Virus record (IMG/VR): IMGVR_UViG_3300045107_000834
Location: 1 to 37,479 of that record
Source: a virus
Strand: one strand, 5' to 3'
Length of the DNA: 37,479 nt
In this document: piece after piece, positions 7,911 through 15,499 of the stretch
How positions within the stretch are numbered: position 1 is the stretch's first letter
Layout of the letters: each line of letters begins with the position of its first letter
Translations under genes and position numbers: made by a program
The notes under the pieces: generated by a model
The model's database searches: none
What the model saw: the letters and a program-made list of their open reading frames with translations, nothing else
Told to the model about the DNA's origin: nothing

Positions 7911-8168
7911 TCAGCGATCGGAGGGCGGCGGCGGCGTGTCCGGGGCAGCGTCGCCCTTCCAAGTGGTGCGCTTCCCGACGTACTGGAGCACGTCGAGGCC
8001 GGCCATGCCGCCCAGGAAGAGCAACCAGTTCACGTCCGGCGCCCAATCCCGCCAGAGCACGCGCCATGCGGTCGCCAGCACGCAGACGAGCGAGACGACG
8101 ATGCGGGTGTTCGTGGTGGGAAGGTCAACGAGCCAGCGCACGGGCAGCCAGGGCGGAAGACGCGACAC
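7911..8168 (-). CDS. Small membrane protein, holin candidate
   Basis: An 85-residue protein with two likely membrane helices (IVVSLVCVLATAWRVLW at about 23-39 and VNWLLFLGGMAGLDVLQYV at 46-64) and a polar Pro-rich tail. Its size, topology and place 4 bases before the endolysin suggest the holin that lets the lysin cross the inner membrane. The start is a GTG at 8168 without a clear Shine-Dalgarno. The GTG lies inside one arm of a strong hairpin (8166-8203), which may limit its translation. No sequence family was recognised, so the holin call is contextual. Confidence 0.7.
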   Translation of the reverse strand: MSRLPPWLPVRWLVDLPTTNTRIVVSLVCVLATAWRVLWRDWAPDVNWLLFLGGMAGLDVLQYVGKRTTWKGDAAPDTPPPPSDR

Positions 8169-8203
8169 GGGGGACGCGCGAACGATGTCGCGTGTCCCCC
8201 GTG
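8166..8203. terminator. Hairpin over the holin start, possible terminator
   Basis: Arms 8166-8180 and 8189-8203 pair over 15 positions with one mismatch around an 8-base loop. The left arm contains the holin start codon. It lies between the activator gene and the lysis genes. It may separate early from late transcription or hide the holin start; there is no T-tract to settle this. Confidence 0.55.
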
Positions 8204-8210
8204 GTCCCTA

Positions 8211-8228
8211 CCCTGAACGTGTTCCGGG
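8211..8228. promoter_or_regulatory. Dyad upstream of the lysis genes
   Basis: CCCTGAAC and GTTCCGGG flank a GT centre; seven of eight arm positions match. It falls in the only gap between the activator gene and the leftward late genes, the place expected for a Mor/C-type binding site. It does not share sequence with the dyad before gpI apart from composition, so the assignment is weak. Confidence 0.3.
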
Positions 8229-8234
8229 CGCCGC

Positions 8235-8642
8235 TCAGTCGAGCACGAACAGCTCGGCCTGCAACGCGTCGGGCCCGATCTTGTACAACGCCGGCGCGGC
8301 CAGCCCCGCGGCCGTCACCAGGCGGACGTAGCGCTCCGTCCGCGACAGCTTCTGCGCGATCTTGGGCATTGAGACGCCCTTGGCCCGAAGCTGCAGCACC
8401 TTCGCCGCCACGCCGATCTCGTTCGGGACGTCGACGCTCGTGCCCCCGTAGCGGCGCCCCAGCGCGCACGCCGCTCGCATGCCGATCACGCGCACGAGCT
8501 TGGAGCCTTGCTGGGGCTGGCGCGGAAAGTACAACCGGCGGCCGCCGAACGCAGCCGACAGGGCGATCGCATGCTTCTCGCCCACCACCTCCGAGAGCAG
8601 CGCGAAGGTGGTGCCGCGTGGGCCGCGGCTCGACTGGCTCAC
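8235..8642 (-). CDS. Mor/C-like transcriptional activator
   Basis: A 135-residue protein of the Mor/C family, which in Mu turns on middle and late promoters. Family features are visible: a dimerisation part with AAFGGRRLYFPRQP (30-43) and ALGRRYGGTSVDVPNE (60-75), then a C-terminal helix-turn-helix VLQLRAKGVSMPKIAQKL (82-99) followed by SRTERYVRLV. GTG 8642 overlaps the GemA stop as GTGA; a longer upstream reading has no family features. Only one Mor/C gene is seen where Mu has two, so it probably controls both the leftward lysis/packaging genes and the rightward capsid/tail genes. Confidence 0.88.
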   Translation of the reverse strand: MSQSSRGPRGTTFALLSEVVGEKHAIALSAAFGGRRLYFPRQPQQGSKLVRVIGMRAACALGRRYGGTSVDVPNEIGVAAKVLQLRAKGVSMPKIAQKLSRTERYVRLVTAAGLAAPALYKIGPDALQAELFVLD

Positions 8643-9136
8643 GACGCGGGCGCCTCGCCGGACGGCAGCGCCGGCGACGTCGTCGCCGTCGGGCTGCTGG
8701 TGGCGGACGTGGCGCGCACGCGCGCGCTCCACGCCTTGAGGCCCTCGAGCACGCTCCGCAGCTGCGGCGTGTCGCACCACTCGAGGCGCGAGACCTTCGC
8801 CTGGCGCTCGACGAAGGCGGAGAGCCCTTCCTCGCTCGCGTCGGTGACCGCGCCGGCCGCCGCGAGCTCGGCCCACAGCGCGCGGATGAACTTGACCTCG
8901 GGGCGGTCGGCCGACTTGAACGCCGGCGCGCCCGCCTTGGGCGCGAAGCCGCGCTCGCGCATCAGGGTGATGAGCTGCTCGAGCTCGCGCTGGGTGCAGT
9001 CCTTCGCGCTCGCCTTGCCCGTCACCTGGCGAAGGACGTCGCGATAGGTGGCCTCATCCCAGCCGAGGGCGCGCTTGCCGGCGTGCACTGCGCCGAGCAG
9101 GCCGCGGATGCCGTGCCGCATCGTCGCGGCCGTCAC
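8639..9136 (-). CDS. GemA-like regulatory protein (Mu gp16, DUF1018)
   Basis: A 165-residue protein with the DUF1018/GemA pattern: IRGLLGAVHAGKRALGWDEA, YRDVLRQVTGKASAKDCTQ, ELEQLITLMRERGF, then KFIRALWAELAAAGAV and FVERQAKVSRLEWCD. In Mu, GemA modulates host gene expression and supercoiling; whether that holds here is unknown. GTG 9136 overlaps the preceding stop (GTGA); ATG 9121 is an alternative start. The last 25 residues are a Ser/Thr/Pro-rich tail. It directly precedes the activator, as in Mu-like genomes. Confidence 0.9.
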   Translation of the reverse strand: MTAATMRHGIRGLLGAVHAGKRALGWDEATYRDVLRQVTGKASAKDCTQRELEQLITLMRERGFAPKAGAPAFKSADRPEVKFIRALWAELAAAGAVTDASEEGLSAFVERQAKVSRLEWCDTPQLRSVLEGLKAWSARVRATSATSSPTATTSPALPSGEAPAS

Positions 9137-9498
9137 CAGTCGGCGCGCGTGACGACATGCGCCACGCCCCCCAACGCGGTGGGACGGGTCTCGCCGGTGC
9201 GCTTGAAGAGCCCGGGCGCCGTGCGCGTCGGCCGGCACAACTTGGTCACGAGCGGACGCACGCTCAGCACCGACGCGTGCAGCTGCTCCGCGATCTCGTC
9301 GGCCGTGAGCGCCACGCCCGGGCGCATGAGGGCGCGGACGCGATCGGCGAGGCACGCCTGCTGCTCGGCCCGGGCCGTGCGCGCCTTCTCGATCGACGCG
9401 GAGACCTTCGCCTGCGCGCCCGTGCCCGCGGCCGCGTGCGCGACCGACGGCCGCGGCGTCGCGCGGTTTCGGAGGAACGTGAGCTGCTCGTCGTTCAT
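9133..9498 (-). CDS. Hypothetical early protein with winged-helix-like C-terminus
   Basis: A 121-residue basic protein. Residues about 45-105 look like a winged helix: DRVRALMRPGVALTADEIAE, LHASVLSVRPLVTKL, then LFKRTGETRPTA as the wing. The first 40 residues are Ala-rich and probably unstructured. ATG 9498 is preceded by a purine-rich stretch within the end of the upstream gene. It may be a small DNA-binding regulator of the early unit; I know no named family for it. Confidence 0.75.
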   Translation of the reverse strand: MNDEQLTFLRNRATPRPSVAHAAAGTGAQAKVSASIEKARTARAEQQACLADRVRALMRPGVALTADEIAEQLHASVLSVRPLVTKLCRPTRTAPGLFKRTGETRPTALGGVAHVVTRADW

Positions 9499-9920
9499 CC
9501 GACACCTCCCGCCGGCGCCGTCGCCGATGGCACCGGGATCGGCGTCACGAGGAGTACGGTGGTGGGGCTGGGGAAGCGCCACCGCGCACGGAGTTCGGCG
9601 GCCGCTTGCTCGAGCGCGATGGCCGTGGTGGCATCGCCCCAGCGCTGCAGTCGCTTGCCCTTCTCGGCGAGCAGCTCATGGATCGCGTCCGACTCGATCC
9701 ACGCGGCCTCGCGGAGCGCCGCGCCGATGATGCCGGCGAAATGGTCGATCATCGGCGCCGGCATGCCGAGGAGCTGCAGCTGCTCGAGGAGCGAGCCGAT
9801 GTGGCCGGCGACGGCGATCTCCGCTGCCTTGCCGCCCGCGCGCTCGCAGACGGCCGCGTGGCGGGCGCGCGCCGCCTGGACGCGGGCGGCCGGCGCGGCG
9901 TGCAGGGGGATGGTCGTCAT
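9495..9920 (-). CDS. Hypothetical early protein
   Basis: A 141-residue, largely helical, Ala-rich protein of unknown function. The central part (IGSLLEQLQLLGMPAPMIDH, AALREAAWIESDAIHELLAE) suggests a small helical bundle, and the C-terminus is Pro-rich. The start overlaps the Gam stop and the end overlaps the next gene, so it is co-translated in the early unit between gam and gemA. Nothing shows its job. Confidence 0.72.
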   Translation of the reverse strand: MTTIPLHAAPAARVQAARARHAAVCERAGGKAAEIAVAGHIGSLLEQLQLLGMPAPMIDHFAGIIGAALREAAWIESDAIHELLAEKGKRLQRWGDATTAIALEQAAAELRARWRFPSPTTVLLVTPIPVPSATAPAGGVG

Positions 9921-10468
9921 GCGGCCACCTGCCCCCGCGCGTCGAGCTCGACGTCCAGCGCCGCGGGCTTGATGTAGAACTGCTCGCCTGGGGAACGGAT
10001 CGTCACGCCGGCGATCGTCTCGGCCAGCTTCGCGTCGCGGAGCATCGCCTCCTTATCCACTTCCTCCTTCGTGCGGATGAACTGCGTGAGCTTGAGCTGC
10101 TTGCAGCGCGCGATCACGTCGTCGACCTTGCGGAGCGAGACGGAGCGTGGGAGGTCGCGCCACTGCAGGCGGCCCGAGGGCATCGTGGCGGTCTTCGTGC
10201 CCGGAGCGACGAGGCGCTCGCGATGCGCCGTGCAGTAGGCCTGGAGCGCGAGCGCGTGCTCCTCGATCGCGGTCTTGATCGGCGCGGCTTCCTCCTCGAA
10301 CGAGGCCTTGAGGCCGGCCACGTGCTCCTGCAGCTCGAGCTCGAGGCGCTGCAGTTCGCGGACGCCGGCGCCGAGGGATTCGATCACGGCGTTGGCGACC
10401 TCGTCATCCGGGATCGCGATCTTCCGAGGCGCAGCGATCGCACCCTTCTTCGTGGTCTTCGTGGTCAT
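9917..10468 (-). CDS. gam: Host-nuclease inhibitor Gam, Mu-type
   Basis: A 183-residue Mu Gam protein, a Ku-like DNA-end binder that protects phage DNA from exonucleases such as RecBCD. Clear family segments are APIKTAIEEHALALQAYC near 82-99, LQWRDLPRSVSLRKVDDVI near 120-138, and the highly conserved LKLTQFIRTKEEVDKEAML near 144-162. The N-terminus is Lys/Ala-rich. Its position after the B gene and before gemA is the usual Mu-like order. Length is close to Mu Gam (174 residues). Confidence 0.95.
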   Translation of the reverse strand: MTTKTTKKGAIAAPRKIAIPDDEVANAVIESLGAGVRELQRLELELQEHVAGLKASFEEEAAPIKTAIEEHALALQAYCTAHRERLVAPGTKTATMPSGRLQWRDLPRSVSLRKVDDVIARCKQLKLTQFIRTKEEVDKEAMLRDAKLAETIAGVTIRSPGEQFYIKPAALDVELDARGQVAA

Positions 10469-10848
10469 GCGGCAGGCGCCTCCTGGGGCGCAGGGATCGG
10501 TGTGGGAGGCGTCGAGGCCGAGCGGCCGAGCGCGAGCTGCTCGAGCCGGAACAGCGCGGCAAACGCCGCACTGTGGTCCTCGACGAAGCGTTCGAGTTGG
10601 TGCAGGCGCTCGAGGCGCGGCGCGGCGGCCTGCATCGCCGCCGTCAGCCGTCGGATCTCGGCGCTCTGGTGATCGAGGTGCTGCGTGAGCCAGTCGATGT
10701 CGCTGAGCACGGTCGTGTCCCAGCCCGTCTCATCACCGGCGTCCGGTGCCTCGGGACGGCCGTGCGTGATGAGCGCCTGCCGCCGCACCCGCTGGCGCCG
10801 AAGGATCTGCGCCAGCGTGCCGAGGTCGAGGGCGGGGCGGGAGGTCAT
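10465..10848 (-). CDS. Hypothetical early protein
   Basis: A 127-residue protein with a basic N-terminus (LAQILRRQRVRRQALI) and a helical, possibly coiled-coil middle (IDWLTQHLDHQSAEIRRLTA, LERLHQLERFVEDHSAAF), ending in a Pro-rich tail. I started it at ATG 10848, one base past the B stop, rather than at an upstream codon inside B. It lies between the B ATPase and Gam. I recognise no family. Confidence 0.72.
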   Translation of the reverse strand: MTSRPALDLGTLAQILRRQRVRRQALITHGRPEAPDAGDETGWDTTVLSDIDWLTQHLDHQSAEIRRLTAAMQAAAPRLERLHQLERFVEDHSAAFAALFRLEQLALGRSASTPPTPIPAPQEAPAA

Positions 10849-10849
10849 G

Positions 10850-11851
10850 TCAGCTCGCGTCCTCGGCATCGTTCGCACCCGACAGCATCGCGGCGGCCTT
10901 CTTCAGGTGCGCGAGGGTGATGTCGCCGCCCGCCTTGCCGGCGGCCGCGGTAGCGAGCCGCAGGACCTTCGTGATGAGCCGGAGCCCGCCGATCTTCGTC
11001 CCCAGCTGTTCGCAGAAGTCGCGCTCGTCCTCGTCGAACACGCCCCAGACGTCCAGCTGCGCGCGCACGTCGCGCGTCGTCGGCCGCTCGATCGAGAGCC
11101 GGAACCCGAGCCGCGACGCGAGCTGCGGCATCATGCGGAGCTTCGCGTCGAGCCCCAGCTCGCCGATCAGAACGACGCCCACGCTGGTTAGGTCGTGCAG
11201 CCGGCGAATGGCGTCGAGCGCGCGCAGGGACAGGTGGTGCGCCTCGTCGATCACGAGCAGACCGCCCGTGTCCACCAGCTTCGAGCGCAGCAGCTCGAAC
11301 GCCGGCGAGCCGCCGTTCTGGCGCGGGGTGACGTCCATCGCCTCGCAAATCGCGCGGAGACAGGGCACGTCGTTCTTGCTCACCGGCGTCATCTCGGCCA
11401 CGAACACCGAGGGATGGTTCGCCTGGTAGCGACGCACGACGGTGCTCTTGCCGACGCCTGGCGAGCCGGCGATCGCGCCGATGTCCCCGAGGCTCTGCAC
11501 CATGGCGAGCGTCTTTTCGATCTTGGCCGCGGTGGGCCCGCGGAAGTAGTCGGGCGCGCCAGGCATCATGGCCAGCAGCGAGACCTGCTCGCCGCGGTGG
11601 CGCAGCCAGTGCGCCAGCTTCGCCTCGAACCGCTCGGTGTCGGCGGGATACTTCCCGTTCAACACCTGGTTGAAGGTGCTTTGCGGGATGTTCGTCTTCC
11701 GCGCGAGCTCGACCTGCGTGATGCCCTCGCTCCGCATCACTTCCTTCACCCGCTCCACCACCGTCTTCCCGCCTGGTTCACCCACGATGACCTCGTTGGT
11801 CCGGTGTACCCGTTGTGCCGTCCCGCCGGCACCGTTAGCGTGCATGTGCAT
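10850..11851 (-). CDS. Transposition protein B, AAA+ ATPase with HTH domain (MuB-like)
   Basis: A 333-residue ATP-dependent target-DNA binder that delivers target to the transposase and stimulates it. From this start, residues about 30-90 form a lambda-repressor-like helix-turn-helix (GITQVELARKTNIPQSTFN). Walker A GSPGVGKST lies near 129-137, Walker B GGLLVIDEAHHL near 196-207, and a sensor-like VVLIGELGLDAKLR follows. I chose ATG 11851 because GAGGTG (11858-11863) lies 6 bases upstream; a GTG at 11908 would add 19 residues. Domain order matches MuB and its relatives. Confidence 0.95.
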   Translation of the reverse strand: MHMHANGAGGTAQRVHRTNEVIVGEPGGKTVVERVKEVMRSEGITQVELARKTNIPQSTFNQVLNGKYPADTERFEAKLAHWLRHRGEQVSLLAMMPGAPDYFRGPTAAKIEKTLAMVQSLGDIGAIAGSPGVGKSTVVRRYQANHPSVFVAEMTPVSKNDVPCLRAICEAMDVTPRQNGGSPAFELLRSKLVDTGGLLVIDEAHHLSLRALDAIRRLHDLTSVGVVLIGELGLDAKLRMMPQLASRLGFRLSIERPTTRDVRAQLDVWGVFDEDERDFCEQLGTKIGGLRLITKVLRLATAAAGKAGGDITLAHLKKAAAMLSGANDAEDAS

Positions 11852-11929
11852 GTGCTTCACCTCGGCGGCTTCGACCGCCCGTTGGGACGGCGCCTCGTGT
11901 TCGAGCACGGGGCGTCGTCGTTTTCCGCC

Positions 11930-13897
11930 CTAGCCCACCGCGCTCTGCGGCGGGCGCTCGAGCGGCGCCTCCAGCTCGCCATCGTCGGCGAGCAAGTCGT
12001 ACAAGTCGTCGATGTGCGCGCCCTGCCGGTCGTCGGCGAGCCGTGCCGGCGCGACGCGCGTCGGCGTCGCGGCCACTTCGCCGGGGAGCGGGACGCCCGC
12101 CTGCAGCGCGAGCGTGGCGCGATCGAGCAGGTTGCCCGTGCTGCGGTACTCGATCGACGGGTGACTGCCCGCGGCCTCGATCATCCGGCGCCAGAGCTCG
12201 CGCGCGGCCTTGCGGTGCTCGCGCTGGAGCCGGCCCACGCGTTCCGCGTCGGCCGCGGAGCGATAGCTCGTCTCGCCCAGCGGCTGTGCGCGCCCGAGCA
12301 CCTCGCCCGTCGGCGTCTCGATGCGCACGCCGAGCTGCAGGGATTCGTGGGGGTGGTAGCGCACCAGCACGCGCTTGCCCACGTGGCCGAGCAGGTTCAC
12401 ATCATGGAACGCGGTCCCGAAGACGTGCACCGTGCAGTCGCGCCGCACCTTGACCGTTTCCGAGAGCAGCCAGAACTGCTCGAGCTGCGCCGGCGTGGCG
12501 ATCGGGATCTCGCCGCGCGCGCGCCGCGCCTGCCACCCTTCCTCAAACACCGCCTGGTAGCTCGCGCCGTTCGCCACGCCGCCGCGACGCCCCGGAGTCT
12601 CGTTGTAGCGCGCGATCGCATCCAGCACGACAGCGAGCGTGAGCTCGTAGGGCACAACGTCGCCACGGTACGTGTGCGGCCGCAGATGCGGGCTCCGGCC
12701 GATCCACGCGCCCCGCAGTCGCTCGTCCACCTCGAACGTGGTGTTGAGCGTGCCGAAGGCGCGCTCGACCGGCTTGGCGCGGCCGTTCTTCACCGTCGCG
12801 AATCCCCAGGAGACGCCGAGGCGCGTGAAGACGCCCGCGACTTCATCCGGTACGCCGGACCACCGCTTGCGGCCGGAGCCACCGCCCGAGACGATCGGCG
12901 AGCTGAACGCGCGGCCGTTGTCCGAGCGCACGTGGTCGGGGAGCCCGTAGCGGCGGCACATGGCGCCGGCGCAGAGCAGCGTGTCCGCGATGCTCTCGCT
13001 CTTGGCGAGCTTCGCGCCCACGATCGCGCGGCTCCGCACGTCTTGGAAGGTGATGAGCGTGAGCCGCATCGCCTTGCCGCCGGGGAGCGCCGTCTGCCAG
13101 TTGAGCTCCGAGCCGTCGACGGTCAGCTCGCCGTAGACCACCACGTCGCGCAGATGCCGCCGCGGATGCGGCACGATGTTGCGGATCCCCTCGTCGCCGA
13201 ACGCCGCGAAGTGGCGCGCCAGCGCGGGCTCCTGCTGGAATCGCCGCGCCACGCGGGCGAGTGACGGGACCTGCGCGCCGGCGAACTCGATCGAGCCCAC
13301 GACCTGGCGGTAGCACTCCTGGAGCGAGCCGCGCGGCGCATGCAGCTTGAGCGCGCGCACGCGCAGGTAGACGGCCTCCTCGAGCTCGGTCCACGACCCC
13401 CGAGCGCCTGTCGCGTACTTCGGAAGCAGAAGGCCGATCCACTCGGACATCGGGTGCCCGGCTACGGTGGCTCGATAGCGCGCAATGGTCGCCTCCGACA
13501 ATCCGAAGTCGCGCGCGGTGCGCGCGACGGCCGCCGTCGCGCGCTCACCCGCCTCGAGCAGGTTGCCGAGATAGTTCAGCGCTTGCACGGCCCGGTCAGC
13601 GCGCGCGCGCACCTTTGGCGGAGCCGCGGCGTATCGCTCGATCGCCGGTGTCGAGGGCGCCGGCAGCGCGACCACACCCGCGGCATGTTCGGCTTCCCGA
13701 GCGGCGAGCGCCGCACGGACCGGTGCCGGCAGCGTCGCGACGCAGTACTCGCGGCCGCCGCCGCGCCCGAACCGTGGACGCCACGCCCACTGTTCCGCCT
13801 GCGCGCGCGCGAGGATGCGCCGCTCGCTGGTCGGCATACCGACGAGACGAAGCGCCGCGAGCGCGGCCGCCGAGACGTACTCGCGCGCGCTAGCCAT
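11930..13897 (-). CDS. DDE transposase A (MuA-like)
   Basis: A 655-residue transposase (MuA has 663) that binds the phage ends, nicks them and joins them to target DNA. The N-terminal winged helix occupies residues 1-70, and the end-binding domain I-beta/gamma is at about 95-161. The DDE catalytic triad reads Asp261 (LTVDGSELNW), Asp326 (HVRSDNGRAF) and Glu378 (NGRAKPVERAFG), matching MuA D269, D336 and E392. A beta-barrel and C-terminal B-interaction part follow. ATG 13897 has GAGG nine bases upstream; a longer reading of the frame runs into the previous gene. It overlaps that gene by 8 bases. Confidence 0.97.
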   Translation of the reverse strand: MASAREYVSAAALAALRLVGMPTSERRILARAQAEQWAWRPRFGRGGGREYCVATLPAPVRAALAAREAEHAAGVVALPAPSTPAIERYAAAPPKVRARADRAVQALNYLGNLLEAGERATAAVARTARDFGLSEATIARYRATVAGHPMSEWIGLLLPKYATGARGSWTELEEAVYLRVRALKLHAPRGSLQECYRQVVGSIEFAGAQVPSLARVARRFQQEPALARHFAAFGDEGIRNIVPHPRRHLRDVVVYGELTVDGSELNWQTALPGGKAMRLTLITFQDVRSRAIVGAKLAKSESIADTLLCAGAMCRRYGLPDHVRSDNGRAFSSPIVSGGGSGRKRWSGVPDEVAGVFTRLGVSWGFATVKNGRAKPVERAFGTLNTTFEVDERLRGAWIGRSPHLRPHTYRGDVVPYELTLAVVLDAIARYNETPGRRGGVANGASYQAVFEEGWQARRARGEIPIATPAQLEQFWLLSETVKVRRDCTVHVFGTAFHDVNLLGHVGKRVLVRYHPHESLQLGVRIETPTGEVLGRAQPLGETSYRSAADAERVGRLQREHRKAARELWRRMIEAAGSHPSIEYRSTGNLLDRATLALQAGVPLPGEVAATPTRVAPARLADDRQGAHIDDLYDLLADDGELEAPLERPPQSAVG

Positions 13898-14264
13898 TGC
13901 GCAGCGCCTCGCGGCACGAACGACAAGCGGTGCGTCGAGCCCAGACGACGTGCCACCACCGCTTCCCCGCGCGCGCTGCCTTTCGACGTCCGCCAGGGCG
14001 CCATCGCGGAACGAGCGACTGCAGACGGCTGGCCGGGTCGCTTCCGTCTGCGCGGCGACGGTAGTTGTAGATAGATCGCTTGCTGATCGCGAACTCGCGG
14101 GCTGCGGCCGCACACGCCGCGTCGACAGTCCAGCCGTTCGCGACCAGCGCGTCACAGACCTCGATCGCACGAAAGGCGCGCTCGGCGCGTTCACGCGCCT
14201 TTGGTCGCGCGGGCGCAGAGTGGTCTCGCGCGGACGCCGGCGCCGACAGGAGATGCTCAGCCAT
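13890..14264 (-). CDS. Free-standing MuA end-binding-domain paralogue
   Basis: A 124-residue protein just upstream of the transposase. Residues 22-88 align without gaps to residues 95-161 of the transposase: by hand about one-third are identical, including Lys/Arg at the start (KARERAERA versus KVRARADRA), the recognition helix region REFAISKRSIYNYRR versus RDFGLSEATIARYRA, and LVPRW versus LLPKY. So it is the I-beta/gamma DNA-binding unit without a catalytic core. The C-terminus is basic, Trp-rich and has a CxxC pair (ACRSCRE). It may bind the same phage-end sites as the transposase. Overlaps of 8 bases on both sides show tight coupling. Confidence 0.85.
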   Translation of the reverse strand: MAEHLLSAPASARDHSAPARPKARERAERAFRAIEVCDALVANGWTVDAACAAAAREFAISKRSIYNYRRRADGSDPASRLQSLVPRWRPGGRRKAARAGKRWWHVVWARRTACRSCREALRNG

Positions 14265-14676
14265 CGGACGGAGCGATCGCCTCGGAGAGGACCGCCTCAA
14301 CGACGTCGGCCGACGGCGCACCCGGACCGACAGGGAACCCCCACGCGATCGCGACCAGCTTGCCCTTGATCTGCGAGCGCACGCGCGCGTCATCGGGGAC
14401 GCCCAGCGCCAGGCGCCACTGCTCGATCTCCGCGGCCCACTTGGCCCGGAGCGGCTGCGACAGCGGGCCGTCGTTGCGCGCGACGCGCCAGATCACGAGA
14501 CCGTGCGTGCGCTTGCAGCTCACGACGCAGCCGCGGAGCAGCTCGCGCCAGCGCCACTTGTCGAGCGTGGCATTGGCCTCCTCGAGCAAGACCTGCCGCA
14601 GGTCATGGAGCGGGCCGATCCAGATCGAGGACCGCTTGCCCACCTTCACGTGGAGCAGCTGCGCGCGCCCGGTCAT
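14257..14676 (-). CDS. Hypothetical early protein
   Basis: A 139-residue basic protein without a recognised family. The N-terminal part is rich in Trp and Arg (KWRWRELLRGCVVSCKRTHG), and a helical stretch follows (AKWAAEIEQWRLALGVPDD). ATG 14676 overlaps the preceding stop as ATGA. It sits among regulators and transposition genes, so a role in early control or DNA transactions is possible but unsupported. Confidence 0.72.
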   Translation of the reverse strand: MTGRAQLLHVKVGKRSSIWIGPLHDLRQVLLEEANATLDKWRWRELLRGCVVSCKRTHGLVIWRVARNDGPLSQPLRAKWAAEIEQWRLALGVPDDARVRSQIKGKLVAIAWGFPVGPGAPSADVVEAVLSEAIAPSDG

Positions 14677-15152
14677 GCGTCGCTCCCCGGGCGCGAGTCC
14701 GCGGCGCGCAGCAGGAGGAGCTTCTTCCGCTTCTCGCGCAGCTCAGTCGTCTGGCGATCAAGGCGCCCGAGCTCGGCGTCGATCACGTCGGCGGGCGACA
14801 GCAGCTGACAGCCGCGGGACTGCGCGAGCCACGCGGTGAGAGCGAGCGTGCCCGTGGCGAGCTCGAACGCGGCGGCCCATTGCATCGGAAAGCGATGGGC
14901 GGTGCGGCTCTCGGCCGTCCACGCGTCGAGCATCGCCTTCGACACATGGATGCCGGTCAGCTCCGTCATCCGATCAGCAATGCGCTCGCGCGTGAGCCCA
15001 CGCTGCTGGCGCGCGTGCGCGATCGCATCGATGAGGATGGCCCGGAGGGGCGCGTCCAGGTCGAGCGTCCCGAGCTCTTCTGGCAGCGGACGGGGGAGGT
15101 CGAACTCGAGGGCGATCTGGTCGAGTTCGTGAGTCGAGGCAGGGGGCTTCAC
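14673..15152 (-). CDS. Conserved early Mu-like phage protein of unknown function
   Basis: A 159-residue protein of a type I know from other transposable phages, always between the ner-like gene and the transposase. It has an HTH-like segment LTRERIADRMTELTGIHVSK (about 53-72), followed by AMLDAWTAESRTAHRFP, a pattern seen in its relatives, and a C-terminal coiled coil (LDRQTTELREKRKKLLLL). It is probably a DNA-binding early regulator. The start is GTG 15152, three bases beyond the ner stop. Confidence 0.8.
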   Translation of the reverse strand: MKPPASTHELDQIALEFDLPRPLPEELGTLDLDAPLRAILIDAIAHARQQRGLTRERIADRMTELTGIHVSKAMLDAWTAESRTAHRFPMQWAAAFELATGTLALTAWLAQSRGCQLLSPADVIDAELGRLDRQTTELREKRKKLLLLRAADSRPGSDA

Positions 15153-15155
15153 TGG

Positions 15156-15446
15156 CTACGCCGCCTTGCCTGATAGACGATTGCGTCGGCGCGCCCAACC
15201 CGTAGGATTGCGGTGGCGCTCGGCTCGCCCGTCGATCCGCGTGCCGTCAGAGTGATAGCGGTCCGGCCAGAGGTTCCATGGCTTCAGCCCCAGCGCCATC
15301 GCCACCGCCGACTCGGCGCGCGCCGACTGGAGTTGACCGTGGATCGCCTTGATGGCCCACGTACGGCTCTTCTTGTTCTGCGCGGCGATCTTGGACGCGT
15401 TGGTGCCGCGGCGTCGCAGCTCGGCGATGATGATCTGGGGGTGCAC
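15156..15446 (-). CDS. Ner-like DNA-binding regulator
   Basis: A 96-residue Ner/Nlp-type helix-turn-helix protein. The pattern IIAELRRRGTNASKIAAQNK, then TWAIKAIHGQL, AESAVAMALGLKPWNLWPDR is the family signature (usually ending in WPSRY). In Mu, Ner turns down early transcription and the repressor promoter during lytic growth. GTG 15446 has GAGGG a few bases upstream. It is the first gene of the leftward unit and diverges from the repressor. The basic C-terminal tail (RAERHRNPTGWARRRNRL) may add DNA affinity. Confidence 0.9.
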   Translation of the reverse strand: MHPQIIIAELRRRGTNASKIAAQNKKSRTWAIKAIHGQLQSARAESAVAMALGLKPWNLWPDRYHSDGTRIDGRAERHRNPTGWARRRNRLSGKAA

Positions 15447-15499
15447 GCCGCCCTCGAGTGGACTGAAAAGGGATACTTGTAACCGCTTTTCCGAACATT
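15447..15499. promoter_or_regulatory. Divergent ner/repressor control region with dyad
   Basis: Only 53 bases separate the two divergent starts, and this is the most AT-rich short stretch of the area. GAAAAG (15465-15470) and CTTTTC (15486-15491) form a dyad centred at 15478, a likely operator for the repressor or Ner. I see no confident -35/-10 pair. The repressor ATG has no clear ribosome site. Confidence 0.6.

Noticed and set aside
11195-13264. Long open rightward frame opposite the transposase and B genes
   Set aside because: It is a shadow of the leftward genes: GC-rich third positions leave stop-free frames on the other strand. The product is Arg/His-rich without any domain.
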